In this document: in pieces, positions 49,402 to 59,554 of the stretch
Position numbering within the stretch: the first letter of the stretch is position 1
How the letters are laid out: each line of letters opens with the position of its first letter
DNA from: Bradyrhizobium sp. Ai1a-2
GTDB taxonomy: Bacteria > Pseudomonadota > Alphaproteobacteria > Rhizobiales > Xanthobacteraceae
DNA: 64,000 nucleotides
Assembly: GCF_000426245.1 (NCBI RefSeq)
Contig: NZ_AUEZ01000003.1
Span: forward strand, 124,001-188,000
Direction: 5' to 3'
Notes under the pieces: model-generated
The model's database searches: none
What the model was told of the DNA's origin: nothing
The model's input: only the letters and a program-made list of their open reading frames with translations
Program-made: the position numbers and the translations under genes

Positions 49402-50529
49402 CTAGTTTGACGCCGAGCTGAGCGTGGAGCGGAAGCGCAGCAGCGACAGCATCAGGAACAGTGAGGCGATGCCGGCGACGGCGAGGAATTGCGGCCACAC
49501 CACGTCGAGGCCGGCGCCGCGATAGAGGATCGCCTGCGCGAACGAGACGAAGTGAGTGGAAGGCGAGGCCTGCATCAGGGTGGCGAGCCAGGTCGGCATG
49601 CTCTCCAGCGGCGTGGCGCCGCCGGACAGGACGTTCATGGGCACGGCGACCAGCATGTAGAGCAGGCCGAGCTGCGGCATCGACCGCGCGACCGTGCCCA
49701 GGAACAGTCCGATCGCGGTCGCAAAGAAAAGGTTGAGGATCGCTCCAAACATGAAGAGCGGGATCGATCCGGCGATCGGGATCTTCAGGAGCAAGCGGAC
49801 CACCAGATAGAGCGACAGGCCGACCGCGACCGCAATGACGAACCCGTTGGCCCAGATCTTCGACATCGCGATCTCGAACGGGCTTAGCGGCATCACCAGG
49901 AGATGATCCATCGTGCCATGCTCGCGCTCGCGCACCAGCGCAGCGCCGGCGAGGATGATGGCGAGCATGGTGACGCTCGAGATGATGCCCATGACGCTGG
50001 AGAACCAGGCAGTCATGACGTTGGGATTGAACGCGATCCTGACTGCCAGGTTGACCGGCGATTCCGGCACGCGTTCCACCTGGGACACGAACTGGGCGAT
50101 CTCGGTATTGATGATCTGTTGCGCGTAGCCCGATCCCAGCCCGGCCTGGATCATCGCAGTGGCGTCGACATTGATCTGCAGTCCCGGCTGGCGTCCCGCC
50201 AATACGTCGCGCTGGAAGTTCGGCGGGATATCGATGACGAAAGTGTATTTGCCGGTGTTCATCAGATGCTCGATGTCGGCCTGCGCGATCGCCACAGGCT
50301 CCTTGAAATAGGGCATCAGGAACGCATGCGTGATCCGGCGGGACAATTCCGAATGATCTTCGTCGACCACCCCGATCGAGGCATGGAACACTTCCTGGGC
50401 ATTGCTTTGCGCCTGGCTGATGATGGCAAGCGAGAACGAGTAGATTACGAAGCCGAGCAGCACCCAGTCGCTGAAGAAGCTGCGCAGTTCCTTGGTGCCG
50501 AGCCAGAAGATGTTGGAGAGCGAGCGCAT
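49402..50529 (-). CDS. yhhJ: ABC-2 type transporter permease, YhhJ-like
   Basis: 375-residue inner-membrane protein with an N-terminal membrane segment, a large extracytoplasmic domain (AQADIEHLMNTGKYTFVIDI, ILAGRQ-type segment near residue 120) and five C-terminal membrane segments. The ABC-2 signature is REREHGTMDHLLVMPLSPFE. It is the third gene of the yhiI-rbbA-yhhJ type operon and starts 4 bases after the RbbA stop. Such permeases pair with the ATPase-permease fusion upstream to export an unknown compound. Confidence 0.92.
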   Translation of the reverse strand: MRSLSNIFWLGTKELRSFFSDWVLLGFVIYSFSLAIISQAQSNAQEVFHASIGVVDEDHSELSRRITHAFLMPYFKEPVAIAQADIEHLMNTGKYTFVIDIPPNFQRDVLAGRQPGLQINVDATAMIQAGLGSGYAQQIINTEIAQFVSQVERVPESPVNLAVRIAFNPNVMTAWFSSVMGIISSVTMLAIILAGAALVREREHGTMDHLLVMPLSPFEIAMSKIWANGFVIAVAVGLSLYLVVRLLLKIPIAGSIPLFMFGAILNLFFATAIGLFLGTVARSMPQLGLLYMLVAVPMNVLSGGATPLESMPTWLATLMQASPSTHFVSFAQAILYRGAGLDVVWPQFLAVAGIASLFLMLSLLRFRSTLSSASN

Positions 50530-50533
50530 GATC

Positions 50534-53275
50534 TCATCGCTCCTGCTTGGGGAGCAGCATCATGCTGAGCGACGTCAGCACGGGGACGAAGACGAGGAGC
50601 ATGAGGATGCTCGAACCGAGATCGGCAAGCCCCAGTCCCTTGGTGAAGGCGCCGACGCTGATCGGGCGGTAATAGCTCATCGGGAAACACAGCCCGATCA
50701 GCTGCGCCGAGCCCGAAAGCGACGATACGGGGGTCATCATGCCCGAAAACTGCTGGGCAGGCAGGATGGTGAGGATCGCAGTGCCGAACAGCGCGGCGAT
50801 CTGGGTGGTGCAGAAGGTGGAGATCAGCATGCCGTAGCCGGTCGTGGTGAAAACGTAGATCACCGTACCGGCAAGCAGCGCCACGAAACTGCCCTTCAGT
50901 GGCACGTTGAAAATGAAGACCGCCATCGCGAACATGATGATGAAATTGATCAGCGCGACGGCGACGTAAGGCAGCTGCTTGCCGACGAGGAATTCAAGCC
51001 GCGTCACCGGGGTGACGTAGAGGTTGGTGATCGAGCCGAGCTCCTTCTCGCGCACGACGGCGAGCGCCATCAGGATGGCCGGAAACAACGCGAGCATCAT
51101 CGCGAGCGTCGACGGCACCATGGCGTAGATGCTGTCAAAATCCTGGTTGTACTTGAACCGGACTTCGATATTGGCGGGCAGGGGGGAAGCTGCCTGCGTC
51201 GTGTTCAGCACGGGATCGCTCAGATAGAGCTGGTGCATGCCCTGCAGGTAACCCCGAATGGTTGCGGCGCGGAACGGCATGGCGCCGTCGATCCACGCCG
51301 ACACGTAGGCGGGCCGCCCGCGCTTGATGTCGAGGCCGAAGTTCGGCGGGATCTCGATGCTGGCCGAGATGTCGCCGTTCTTCAGGCGGCGATCGAGATC
51401 GGCATAGTCTTTCAGCGGAGGCTTTTCGAGGAAATAGGGCGATCCTCTCAGCTCCGACAGATAGGCGCGGCTTTCGGGCGTCTGATCGCGATCGAGCACG
51501 GCAAAGCTGAGATTGTTGACGTCGGCCGAAATGCCGAAGCCGAACACGATCATCAGGAGCGCCGTGCCGAACAGGGCGAACATCAGCCGGATGCGATCGC
51601 GCACCAGCTCAAGGCCCTCGCGGATCGTATAGGCGAACAGCCGTCGCAGGCTGAAAAAGCTGCGCCGGTCGCGCCCAGCGATCTTCTCTGGTTCGGCGGC
51701 GATCGCCTGCGGCTGGTCGAGAGTCACGGCCGATGGCGTGCCCGGTTTTTCCTGCTCCAGGAAGCTGATGAAGGCATCCTCCAGGCTTTTGGCGTTTCTC
51801 GCCTTGATCAGTCCGGCCGGCCTGTCCGTGGCCAGCACGTGTCCTTCGTGCATCAGCGATAGCCGATCGCAGCGTGCCGCCTCGTTCATGAAGTGCGTCG
51901 AGACGAAAATGGTCATCCCTTGATTGCGCGACAGGTCGATCAGGAGCTGCCAGAACTGATCGCGCGCCAGCGGGTCGACGCCTGAGGTGGGTTCGTCAAG
52001 GATCAGGAGGTCCGGCTTGTGGACGACGGCGACGGCAAGCGACAGCCGCTGCCTGATCCCGAGCGGGAGTGAAGAGGCGAGATCATCGAGATAATCGGCG
52101 AGGTCGCATTTCTCGATCAGCTCCGCGATGCGCGCCTCGGCAAACGCCGGGGGCAGGTGAAACAGGCGCGCGTGCAGGACGAGGTTCTGGCGAACCGTGA
52201 GCTCCCCGTAGAGGGAAAAGGACTGCGACATATAGCCGACACGGCGGCGGGCTTCGAGGTCGCCGGCGCGCAGTACCTCGCCGAAGATCAGCGCCTCGCC
52301 CTCGGATGGCGGCAGCAGCCCGGTGAGCATCTTCATGGTCGTCGTCTTGCCCGATCCATTCGAACCGACGAAGCCGAATATCTCGCCGCGGCGGATCGTG
52401 AAATTCACGCGGTCGACCGCGGTGAAATCGCCGAACCGGCAGGTCAGGTCCTTTGCAACAATGACAGGCTCGGCGTGACCGTCGAGCGGCGGACCGATCG
52501 GCTTTTCGTTACCGTCACGCTGTCGCTGCGGGAGTAGGGCGACAAAGGCGTCTTCGATCGATTCTGTGCCAGTCTGTTGCTTGAGATCGGAGGGCGAGCC
52601 GGTCGCGAGGATCTTTCCCTCGTTCATCGCCATCAGCCAATCGAACCGCTCGGCCTCTTCCATATAGGCGGTTGCGACGAGCACGCTCATTCTCGCGGTG
52701 CGCCCTCTGATACGGTCGATGAGATCCCAGAACTGGCGGCGTGACAGCGGATCGACGCCGGTCGTGGGCTCGTCGAGGATCAGGAGATCGGGATCGTGGA
52801 TCAACGAGCAGCAGAGCCCGAGCTTCTGCCGCATTCCGCCCGACAGCTTGCTGGCCGGCCGGTCGGCGAACGGCGCAAGCCCGGTGCTTTGCAGGAGCTC
52901 ATTGATGCGCCATTCGCGCTCCTTGCGCGACTGCTCGAACAGCCGGGCGAAGAACTCGACATTCTCCTTAACGCTCAGGTCGGGATAGAGATTCTTGCCG
53001 AGCCCCTGCGGCATATAGGCGATGCGCGGACAGATCAGGGCGCGCTCGGCCGCCTTGGAGATGTCGGTGCCGAGAACGGCGACCGCGCCCTCCTGGATCT
53101 TCCGCGCGCCGGCGAGGATCGCGAGCAAGGAGGATTTGCCGACGCCGTCCGGCCCGATCAGGCCGACGAGGCGTCCGGCGGGTATGTCGGTCGATATGCA
53201 GTCGAGCGCCGTCACCGAGCGGTAGCGATGGGAGAGGGCTCGAACGATTGCGACCGGGTCGTCGCTGCCGTTCAT
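50534..53275 (-). CDS. rbbA: ABC transporter ATPase-permease fusion, RbbA/YhiH-like
   Basis: 913-residue protein with two ATPase domains and an ABC-2 membrane domain. The first ATPase has Walker [10 protein letters not shown] and [11 protein letters not shown] with Walker [16 protein letters not shown]; the second has [23 protein letters not shown] and [15 protein letters not shown]. Note that the second signature motif reads SLPLGIRQR rather than LSGG. The C-terminal 370 residues hold about six membrane segments and the ABC-2 mark [19 protein letters not shown]. In E. coli the homologue was named for ribosome binding, but the architecture is an exporter. The ATG at 53275 overlaps the adaptor stop (ATGA). 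Confidence 0.93.
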   Translation of the reverse strand: MNGSDDPVAIVRALSHRYRSVTALDCISTDIPAGRLVGLIGPDGVGKSSLLAILAGARKIQEGAVAVLGTDISKAAERALICPRIAYMPQGLGKNLYPDLSVKENVEFFARLFEQSRKEREWRINELLQSTGLAPFADRPASKLSGGMRQKLGLCCSLIHDPDLLILDEPTTGVDPLSRRQFWDLIDRIRGRTARMSVLVATAYMEEAERFDWLMAMNEGKILATGSPSDLKQQTGTESIEDAFVALLPQRQRDGNEKPIGPPLDGHAEPVIVAKDLTCRFGDFTAVDRVNFTIRRGEIFGFVGSNGSGKTTTMKMLTGLLPPSEGEALIFGEVLRAGDLEARRRVGYMSQSFSLYGELTVRQNLVLHARLFHLPPAFAEARIAELIEKCDLADYLDDLASSLPLGIRQRLSLAVAVVHKPDLLILDEPTSGVDPLARDQFWQLLIDLSRNQGMTIFVSTHFMNEAARCDRLSLMHEGHVLATDRPAGLIKARNAKSLEDAFISFLEQEKPGTPSAVTLDQPQAIAAEPEKIAGRDRRSFFSLRRLFAYTIREGLELVRDRIRLMFALFGTALLMIVFGFGISADVNNLSFAVLDRDQTPESRAYLSELRGSPYFLEKPPLKDYADLDRRLKNGDISASIEIPPNFGLDIKRGRPAYVSAWIDGAMPFRAATIRGYLQGMHQLYLSDPVLNTTQAASPLPANIEVRFKYNQDFDSIYAMVPSTLAMMLALFPAILMALAVVREKELGSITNLYVTPVTRLEFLVGKQLPYVAVALINFIIMFAMAVFIFNVPLKGSFVALLAGTVIYVFTTTGYGMLISTFCTTQIAALFGTAILTILPAQQFSGMMTPVSSLSGSAQLIGLCFPMSYYRPISVGAFTKGLGLADLGSSILMLLVFVPVLTSLSMMLLPKQER

Positions 53276-54363
53276 GGGGCACCCTGCAGCTTCGCCGGCC
53301 ATGCAATCGCGGAATCCCAGCGGACATAGGCGACACCGGGAAGCCCACTTCTGACCGCGTCCGCACGCGCAAGCAGGCGTTCAGGGTCGATGCGGACCCG
53401 GATGCGGAACATCAGCTTGTCGCGCTCGGTCTTGGTCTCCACCGTCTTCGGCGTGAACTGCGCCTGGCTCGCGACAAAGGAGACCTTCGCCGGAATCGGA
53501 TGATCGGGATAGGCGTCGAGAACGATGCGTGCGTCGGCGCCGACCTTGACCTTGCCGGCTTCCGTCGTCGGCAAATAGAGGTCCATATAGACATAGGTCA
53601 GGTCCAGCATCGTGAAGACCTTGCCGCCGGCCGCAAGGACTTCGCCGATATTGGTCAGGCGGTACTGAATCCGGCCCGCCTTCGGCGCCACCAGCGTGTT
53701 GTCGGCGATCTGTACCCTGTAGAGACCGGCATCGTGCTGGGCCGCTTCCAGCGCGTGCTGCGTTTCGAGCACCCTGGCTTGAGCTGCGGCAAGCGCACCA
53801 TTGGCGGCGTCAAGCTGCTGCTTGCGCTGGTCCAGCAATTCCTTGGTCGCCCAGCCGTTCTTGTGGAGGTACTCCGTCCGCTGGTTTTCCTGCTCGGCCA
53901 GGGTCTTCTGCGCCTGCTGCTGGGTAAGCACCGCCTCGGCTTCCTCGATGGCGCACTGCGCCTGCCGGCCCTGTGCAACCGATTTCGAGAGCGATTGTTC
54001 GAGATCGCGGGTATCCATCCGCGCCACGACCTGCCCGGGCGCGACCCTGTCGCCGACATCGGCCAACAGCTCGTACACCCGCCCGGCATACTTCGTGCTG
54101 ATGTCGATTTCGTCGGCTTCGATGCGGCCGTTGCCGACGCTGATACCGACAGGCAGCGGCGGATGCGCCTGTTTCCAGATGTAATAGCCGCCGCCACCGG
54201 CGCCGAGCACCACGAGGAGGAGCGCTGCCGTGATCCGCAAACCGCGCCGTTTGCCGTTTCGACGGACCGGCACGGGCAGATGCGGTACGGGAGCAGGCGA
54301 GGGCAAATGAGACGCATCGGGGGCTTGCGCGCCTCCTTTGATCTCTTCGATTTGATCTTGCAT
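53272..54363 (-). CDS. yhiI: HlyD/YhiI-like periplasmic adaptor protein
   Basis: 363-residue membrane-fusion protein. A single N-terminal membrane anchor ([20 protein letters not shown] near residue 45) follows a proline-rich cytoplasmic stretch. Then come a barrel-sandwich half [20 protein letters not shown], a long coiled coil (residues about 120-220), the second sandwich half [20 protein letters not shown], and a beta-barrel. It links the inner-membrane exporter to an outer-membrane channel such as TolC. It is first in the operon, divergent from the small protein/P-type ATPase pair about 230 bases away. Confidence 0.93.
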   Translation of the reverse strand: MQDQIEEIKGGAQAPDASHLPSPAPVPHLPVPVRRNGKRRGLRITAALLLVVLGAGGGGYYIWKQAHPPLPVGISVGNGRIEADEIDISTKYAGRVYELLADVGDRVAPGQVVARMDTRDLEQSLSKSVAQGRQAQCAIEEAEAVLTQQQAQKTLAEQENQRTEYLHKNGWATKELLDQRKQQLDAANGALAAAQARVLETQHALEAAQHDAGLYRVQIADNTLVAPKAGRIQYRLTNIGEVLAAGGKVFTMLDLTYVYMDLYLPTTEAGKVKVGADARIVLDAYPDHPIPAKVSFVASQAQFTPKTVETKTERDKLMFRIRVRIDPERLLARADAVRSGLPGVAYVRWDSAIAWPAKLQGAP

Positions 54364-54594
54364 CGGTCAGTGCCTTGGGTTGCAGAACTTGTCCGCAAAT
54401 CTTGCACCGCCGCATCCGCAGGCTGTTGACGTAACGCAAATTCTGTCGGTGACGGTTCCGCAAGCCGTGCTTCGGCACAGGTTCCAAGCCGATCCGCGCG
54501 CCAAAGTTGATTTCGCTCAACTCGCGGCGCGGCGAATGCCCCATGCTCCGTTCAGTTGCGCAGCAAGACGTCGCGCTTTCACCGAGGACAATCC

Positions 54595-54783
54595 ATGGCT
54601 GACAAGAAGAACGCGGTTGCCACCGAACCCGGGACAGGCACCCAAAAGGGCCTCCAGAGCAAAGACCAGCAGGCGAAGCAGGAAGAGAGCTGGATCCTCG
54701 ATTGTCTGGAAGATGACGAAGTGCGAGAAGCCCTGGGCCTCCTCCATGAGCGCGACGAGACAACGCCTCCCTCGCAAGGTTGA
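54595..54783 (+). CDS. Small hypothetical protein upstream of the P-type ATPase
   Basis: 62-residue hydrophilic protein beginning MADKKNAVATEPGTGTQKG and ending with an acidic helix WILDCLEDDEVREALGLLHE. GAGGA lies 8 bases ahead of the ATG at 54595, and the end overlaps the ATPase start by 38 bases in another frame, so translation is probably coupled. No domain, signal peptide or membrane segment. The position suggests a regulator or partner of the proton pump. That is inference; the frame itself is well supported by RBS and composition. Confidence 0.7.
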   Translation: MADKKNAVATEPGTGTQKGLQSKDQQAKQEESWILDCLEDDEVREALGLLHERDETTPPSQG

Positions 54784-57118
54784 GGCGGAAACGGTTGCGG
54801 GTCACGTGGATTGGACAGGCGGGCTCTCCAGTGACGAGGCCGCCCGCCGGCTGAATCAGTACGGCGCCAACGCGACCGTCGATGTCGAACCGCCGGCGTG
54901 GCGCGTGCTGCTCGGCAAGTTCATCGCGCCGGTCCCGTGCCTGCTCGAAGCTGCGATTGTCCTGCAGCTGGTGCTGGGGGAATATATCGAAGCCTCCGTC
55001 ATCGGCGTGCTTCTGGTCTTCAACGCGGCGCTCGGATTCTTCCAGGAGGGGCGGGCGAAGGCGACGCTTGCGGCGCTGAAATCGCGGCTTGCCCTCAATG
55101 CCTCCGTCCTGCGCGACGGCGTCTGGTCCGTCGTTCCATCGGCCAATCTGGTGCCGGGTGACATCGTCAAGCTGACGCTCGGCAGCGTGGTCGCCACCGA
55201 TGTGCGGATCGGCGAAGGCGCGGTCCAGCTCGATCAATCGATGCTGACCGGTGAGGCGATGCCGGTCGAAGCCGGCCCCGGCTATGAGGCGCTTGCCGGC
55301 GCGCTGGTGCGCCGTGGCGAAGCCGTCGCCGAGGTGACCGCCACCGGAGCCAATACCAGGTTCGGCCGCACCGCCGAGCTCGTGCGTACCGCAAGCGTCA
55401 CCAGCACCCAGCAGAAGGCGGTGCTGCGCGTTGTGCTCTATCTGGCTGCTATCAACGGCGCCCTGGCATTCCTTCTGGTCGCTTACGCCTGGTATATCCA
55501 CCTGCCGTTCGCGGAGATCATTCCGCTGGCACTGATCGCCATTCTCGCTTCGGTACCCGTGGCGCTGCCCGCGACCTTTACCCTGGCGACCGCAATCGGC
55601 GCGCAGGCGCTCGGCAAGCGCGGCGTGCTGCCGACGCGGCTGTCAGCGGTGGATGAAGCCGCGAGCATGAACGTGCTGTGCGTCGACAAGACCGGCACGC
55701 TGACGAGCAGCGAACTCGCCGTGGCGGCCGTCGTGCCGCTCAACGGACGTACCGAATCCGAAGTGCTGATGTGGGCACGGCTCGCGAGCTCCGATGGCGG
55801 GTTGGATCCGGTCGATGCGGCCGTGCGTGCCGCTGCCGGTCGCTACTCCTTTGCCGCCATGCCGAGACGCGACCAGTTCATTCCGTTCGACCCCGCCGCA
55901 AAGATGGCGGAAGCAACCGTCGTCGACGGGCAGGACGGCAAGCGCCGCGTGGTGAAAGGCGCCTTCGCCTATGTGATCGCCGCCGCAAACCCCTCCGAGC
56001 AGGCGGCGGCGCGGGCGGCCGAGCTAGAGGAGGAGGGCTACCGGGTGCTCGGCGTCGCGATCGGTTCGTCCACGGCGCTGGACGTCGTCAGGCTGATCGC
56101 CCTCAGCGATCCGCCGCGCTCGGAGGCAAAAGCTTGTCTTGCGGAGCTGCGCGCGATGGGCGTGCATGTCGTCATGGTGACCGGAGACGCCCCAGCGACT
56201 GCAGGTGCTGTTGCGCGCGCGGTCGGTCTGGAAGGCCGCATCGCGTCAGCGGATGCGATAACCGACACGGTTCATCCGGATGACTATGCCGTGTTCGCCG
56301 GCGTGCTTCCGGAGCACAAATACACGCTGGTCAAAGCGTTTCAGCGGGCAGGGTACACGGTCGGGATGTGCGGCGACGGCGCCAACGACGCCCCCGCGCT
56401 ACGCCAGGCACAGCTCGGCATTGCGGTCTCGACGGCGACCGACGTTGCCAAGTCAGCCGCAGGCCTCGTGCTCACCGAGCCCGGGCTCAGCGGCATTGTC
56501 GGTGCGGTCACCGAAGGCCGCGTCGCGTTCCAGCGCATCCTGACCTATACGCTCCGCTCGATCGTGCACAAGGTCAGGCAGGTCAGCTATCTCGCGGTCG
56601 GGCTTGCCGTCACCCGGCATGCGATCCTGACGCCGATGCTGGTCGTGATCTCGATGATCACAGGCGATTTTCTGGCGATGTCCTCGACGACGGACAATGT
56701 GCGTCCATCCGAGAAACCGAACACGTGGCAGGTCGGCGACCTCACGATCGCGGGCGTGATCCTGGGATTGGTCGATCTTGTCTTTTGCGTCGGCGTTCTC
56801 CTCACGGGGAAGAATTATCTCCGCCTGGAGCTCGAGCCGTTGCAGACGCTGACCATGGTCAATCTCGTGTTCAGCGGGCAGGCCATCTACTATGCCGTTC
56901 GCGAACGGCGCCGCATCTGGTCCTCGAGGCCGAGCACGATCGTGCTGATCTCATCGCTTGCCGATCTCCTGATCGTGCCGAGCATGGCGTATGCCGGCAT
57001 CCTGATGGTGCCGCTGCGGCTCTGCGTCATCCTGACCGTCTTTGCGGCAGCGGTCGTGCTCGCCTTCATCCTCGACGCCGCCAAGGCGCTCATCTTCCGC
57101 ACGCTGGCGATGGAATGA
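54746..57118 (+). CDS. P-type proton ATPase (P3A, plasma-membrane H+-ATPase type)
   Basis: 790-residue P-type ATPase. After a short N-terminus come membrane helices 1-2, an actuator domain with MLTGEAMPVEAG (Ala where most have Ser after TGE), helices 3-4 with the ASVPVALPATFTLA motif typical of proton pumps, and the phosphorylation motif DKTGTLT with Asp314. A short nucleotide domain (KGAFAYV) and the hinge CGDGANDAPALRQAQLG follow, then six C-terminal helices. The autoinhibitory C-terminus of plant pumps is absent. The frame is open upstream to 54380, but that stretch is the shadow of the small gene; the ATG at 54746 is preferred, without a strong RBS. Proton export is inferred from subfamily motifs. 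Confidence 0.92.
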   Translation: MSATRQRLPRKVEAETVAGHVDWTGGLSSDEAARRLNQYGANATVDVEPPAWRVLLGKFIAPVPCLLEAAIVLQLVLGEYIEASVIGVLLVFNAALGFFQEGRAKATLAALKSRLALNASVLRDGVWSVVPSANLVPGDIVKLTLGSVVATDVRIGEGAVQLDQSMLTGEAMPVEAGPGYEALAGALVRRGEAVAEVTATGANTRFGRTAELVRTASVTSTQQKAVLRVVLYLAAINGALAFLLVAYAWYIHLPFAEIIPLALIAILASVPVALPATFTLATAIGAQALGKRGVLPTRLSAVDEAASMNVLCVDKTGTLTSSELAVAAVVPLNGRTESEVLMWARLASSDGGLDPVDAAVRAAAGRYSFAAMPRRDQFIPFDPAAKMAEATVVDGQDGKRRVVKGAFAYVIAAANPSEQAAARAAELEEEGYRVLGVAIGSSTALDVVRLIALSDPPRSEAKACLAELRAMGVHVVMVTGDAPATAGAVARAVGLEGRIASADAITDTVHPDDYAVFAGVLPEHKYTLVKAFQRAGYTVGMCGDGANDAPALRQAQLGIAVSTATDVAKSAAGLVLTEPGLSGIVGAVTEGRVAFQRILTYTLRSIVHKVRQVSYLAVGLAVTRHAILTPMLVVISMITGDFLAMSSTTDNVRPSEKPNTWQVGDLTIAGVILGLVDLVFCVGVLLTGKNYLRLELEPLQTLTMVNLVFSGQAIYYAVRERRRIWSSRPSTIVLISSLADLLIVPSMAYAGILMVPLRLCVILTVFAAAVVLAFILDAAKALIFRTLAME

Positions 57119-57209
57119 GCGCCCTGCAAGGCGCGCTTGATCCAGGTCAACCATGGTTATCCTGTTGCGCGGTACGTGTCTCTTCATCACTTCGCTGGGG
57201 AGCTTCTCC

Positions 57210-58049
57210 GTGCCGCTGAGAACGATAGCCGTCTTCTTCGATCCGTCGCCTGCCGGCGAGGCGCGTGCCGACTATGCCGTCAAGCTCGCATTTCGTCACC
57301 GCGCGCATCTGGTCGGACTCTTCGTGGTGCCGTTCGGCTGGGATGGCAATCCCTCGGAATCGTTCGTTCGAGGGCAGGCCGCGGTTCGCGAACTCATTCA
57401 ACGCCATACGGCGAGCGAACTGGCCGCGACCAAAGCCGCGAGCCAAAGCTTTGCGACCGTCTCCACCCGCGAGGACATCAGTTGCGAGTTTCGTTGCATT
57501 CGTCCTGGCGAAGCCAGTGAGGGAGCGGCGCTGAACGCGCTTCATTCCGATCTCGTGATCGTCGGCAGTCCGCGGTCAGGCGGCCTGCCGCACGAGTGGT
57601 CGGCGGAATCGCTGCTGCTTGCCACCGGTGTGCCCGTCCTCCTGCTGCCCACGGATTGGAGTGGGACCGCGGCCGAGCACATCGTGGTCGCCTGGAACGC
57701 CAGCCGTGAGGCGCGCCGTGCAATCACGGACGCCCTGCCGCTGCTTGCAGCCGCGCAGTCGGTGACCGTCCTCCTGGTGGACTCGCATAAGAATACCCGG
57801 CATGGCGAAGAACCCGGCGCCGACGTCGGGCTGTATTTGTCTCGCCATGGCGTAAAGGTGGCCGTCGAGCGGATCTGGTCGAACGGCGCTTCAGTCGCTG
57901 ACGCCATCCTTGGTTTTGCCCGGCGACACACCAGCGATCTGGTCGTGGTCGGCGCTTACAGCCACGCGCGCGCGAGCCAAATGATCTTCGGCGGGGTGAC
58001 CCGCGCCTTATTGCGGGACGCGACCGTTCCATTGTTGATCGCGCATTGA
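57210..58049 (+). CDS. Universal stress protein, tandem UspA domains
   Basis: 279-residue protein with two Usp domains. The first starts LRTIAVFFDPSPAGEARADY and ends in a nucleotide-loop segment LVIVGSPRSGGLPHEWSAES; the second starts EHIVVAWNASREARRAI and ends LVVVGAYSHARASQMIFGG, both of the G-x2-G-x9-G type or close to it. Such proteins bind ATP and help survival under stress. The GTG at 57210 with GGGGAG seven bases upstream is chosen over an ATG at 57153 that would add a hydrophobic lead of doubtful value. It follows the proton ATPase on the same strand, suggesting an acid- or energy-stress unit. Confidence 0.9.
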   Translation: MPLRTIAVFFDPSPAGEARADYAVKLAFRHRAHLVGLFVVPFGWDGNPSESFVRGQAAVRELIQRHTASELAATKAASQSFATVSTREDISCEFRCIRPGEASEGAALNALHSDLVIVGSPRSGGLPHEWSAESLLLATGVPVLLLPTDWSGTAAEHIVVAWNASREARRAITDALPLLAAAQSVTVLLVDSHKNTRHGEEPGADVGLYLSRHGVKVAVERIWSNGASVADAILGFARRHTSDLVVVGAYSHARASQMIFGGVTRALLRDATVPLLIAH

Positions 58050-58050
58050 A

Positions 58051-58065
58051 GGTCCTGCGAGGACC
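58051..58065. terminator. Small hairpin between convergent genes
   Basis: GGTCC-TGCGA-GGACC lies in the 19-base gap between the Usp gene and the convergent aminotransferase gene. The 5-bp stem is short and has no T run, so it is at best a weak bidirectional terminator. Confidence 0.3.
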
Positions 58066-58068
58066 GCA

Positions 58069-59235
58069 CTACGTCGTCCGCAACAAGTCCGCGACAGCCC
58101 GTCGGGCGATCGCGTTTTCCTCGGGCAGGCCGATCGAAATTCGCACCCAGGTGTCGAGCGGCGGATAGCCGCGGCCGATGTCGATGCCTTGTGCCGCGAG
58201 CGCGGACGCGACGGTTTGTTGCGGCCGGCCGGAGTCGAAGAACACGAAGTTGCCCTGTGATTCCGTGAAGCGGATTTTCCGTGTCCGGAACAGCTCGTGC
58301 CAGGCGTCGCGCTCAGCCGCGACCTTCGCGCGAACGGACGGAATATAGTCTGTGTCTTGCAGACTGGCATTTGCGGCGACGAGGCTGAGCTGATTGAGGC
58401 CGAAAAAGGCACCGATGCCGAGCTGCTTCACCGACTTGGCCAACTCGGTTGGTGCCAGCGTGTAGCCGATGGCAAGGCTGGCGAGCCCGTAGATTTTCGC
58501 GAATGTCCTGAAGACGGCGACCTGATGGCCGTCGCGGACGAGGCCGGCGACGGTTCGCTTCTCGAAATCCGGCGTGAATTCGAGATAGGCCTCATCGACG
58601 ATCACGAGCGCGCGCTTGGAGAGATCGCGCACGAATTCGATGAACTGCGCCTGCTCGCTCACCGTGCCGCTCGGATTGTGCGGATTGACGAGATAGACCG
58701 CACGTGTCCGTCCATTGGCCTTGCCGGCGATGGCCGGGAGATCGTTCTGAAGCTGGTCGTTGAGGGGGACACCGACGACAATGCCGCCGGCGGGCGAGAC
58801 GGCATCGACCAGCGCAGTATAGCCGGGCTCGGAATAGATGAACTCGCCGCCCGTACCGCCGCGGGCCGACAGATAGAGGCCGAGCACGTCAAGGATCTCG
58901 CCGAGGACGATTTGCTCGCCGGCAACAGTCTCGCGCGCGGCTATCGTCTGCGTCAGCTCAGCGAGTTCATCGCCGGTATAGCGGCTGAGGCCGCTCAGGT
59001 GCGCCTTGATCGCCTGCAACGCGCGAGGCGAGGGACCGAACGGATTTTCATTCAAGGAGAGACGAATTCGGTCTTGTTTCGATGCATCGGCCATGGCTGG
59101 ATACAGGAGGCTGCTGGTTGCGGCCGCACTGATCAGCAGCCAATCGCGTCGAGAAAGCTCCGTCAGGGTGCTGCTCCTTGCCGCCGATCGCGGTCGCAAG
59201 AATTGCGTCTGTCGGCACTCACTATAAGCGACCAT
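58069..59235 (-). CDS. Tat-exported aminotransferase, histidinol-phosphate aminotransferase-like
   Basis: Class I/II PLP-dependent aminotransferase. RIRLSLNENPFGPSPRALQA and VNPHNPSGTV are typical of the HisC branch, VIVDEAYLEF binds the cofactor, and the PLP lysine is in FRTFAKIYGLASLAIGY. Ahead of the domain is a twin-arginine signal, ELSRRDWLLISAAATSSLLY, so the enzyme seems to be exported folded with its cofactor. ATGs exist at 59310, 59283 and 59235, but none has a good RBS and each leaves a long lead before the RR motif. A CTG at 59166 (giving MTELSRRDWLL) has AAGGAG at 7-base spacing and may be the true start. Substrate unknown. Confidence 0.85.
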   Translation of the reverse strand: MVAYSECRQTQFLRPRSAARSSTLTELSRRDWLLISAAATSSLLYPAMADASKQDRIRLSLNENPFGPSPRALQAIKAHLSGLSRYTGDELAELTQTIAARETVAGEQIVLGEILDVLGLYLSARGGTGGEFIYSEPGYTALVDAVSPAGGIVVGVPLNDQLQNDLPAIAGKANGRTRAVYLVNPHNPSGTVSEQAQFIEFVRDLSKRALVIVDEAYLEFTPDFEKRTVAGLVRDGHQVAVFRTFAKIYGLASLAIGYTLAPTELAKSVKQLGIGAFFGLNQLSLVAANASLQDTDYIPSVRAKVAAERDAWHELFRTRKIRFTESQGNFVFFDSGRPQQTVASALAAQGIDIGRGYPPLDTWVRISIGLPEENAIARRAVADLLRTT

Positions 59236-59554
59236 CGGGACGATTGGGAGCGCGTCGGACTGCACCGTCGCGCGATTGTTACGCATGGTGAAGAGAAGCG
59301 GGCGGCTCACGTTGTCTGCAGTGCCGATCTCGGATACAATCCGAGGTGCCTACACGCCTTCTCCCTGCGCTCGGCACGCTCATTGCCGCTATCGCCAAGG
59401 CGAATGATTGTGTCGTCGTGACCGATAACGAAAAGGATTCTCGGATCGAACGAAAATCGACACACACCGGCGAATATAAACGCTGAGTTTATTTTTGTCC
59501 GGCGCAAACTGCTGCGAACATTTCGACCTTGAGCACATGCTAAAGGAGGCAAGA
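59236..59554. other. Divergent intergenic region
   Basis: About 319 bases between the aminotransferase gene and a secreted hypothetical protein. It should carry promoters for both. If the aminotransferase starts at CTG 59166, the region is longer. No repeat or RNA element was recognised. Confidence 0.4.
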
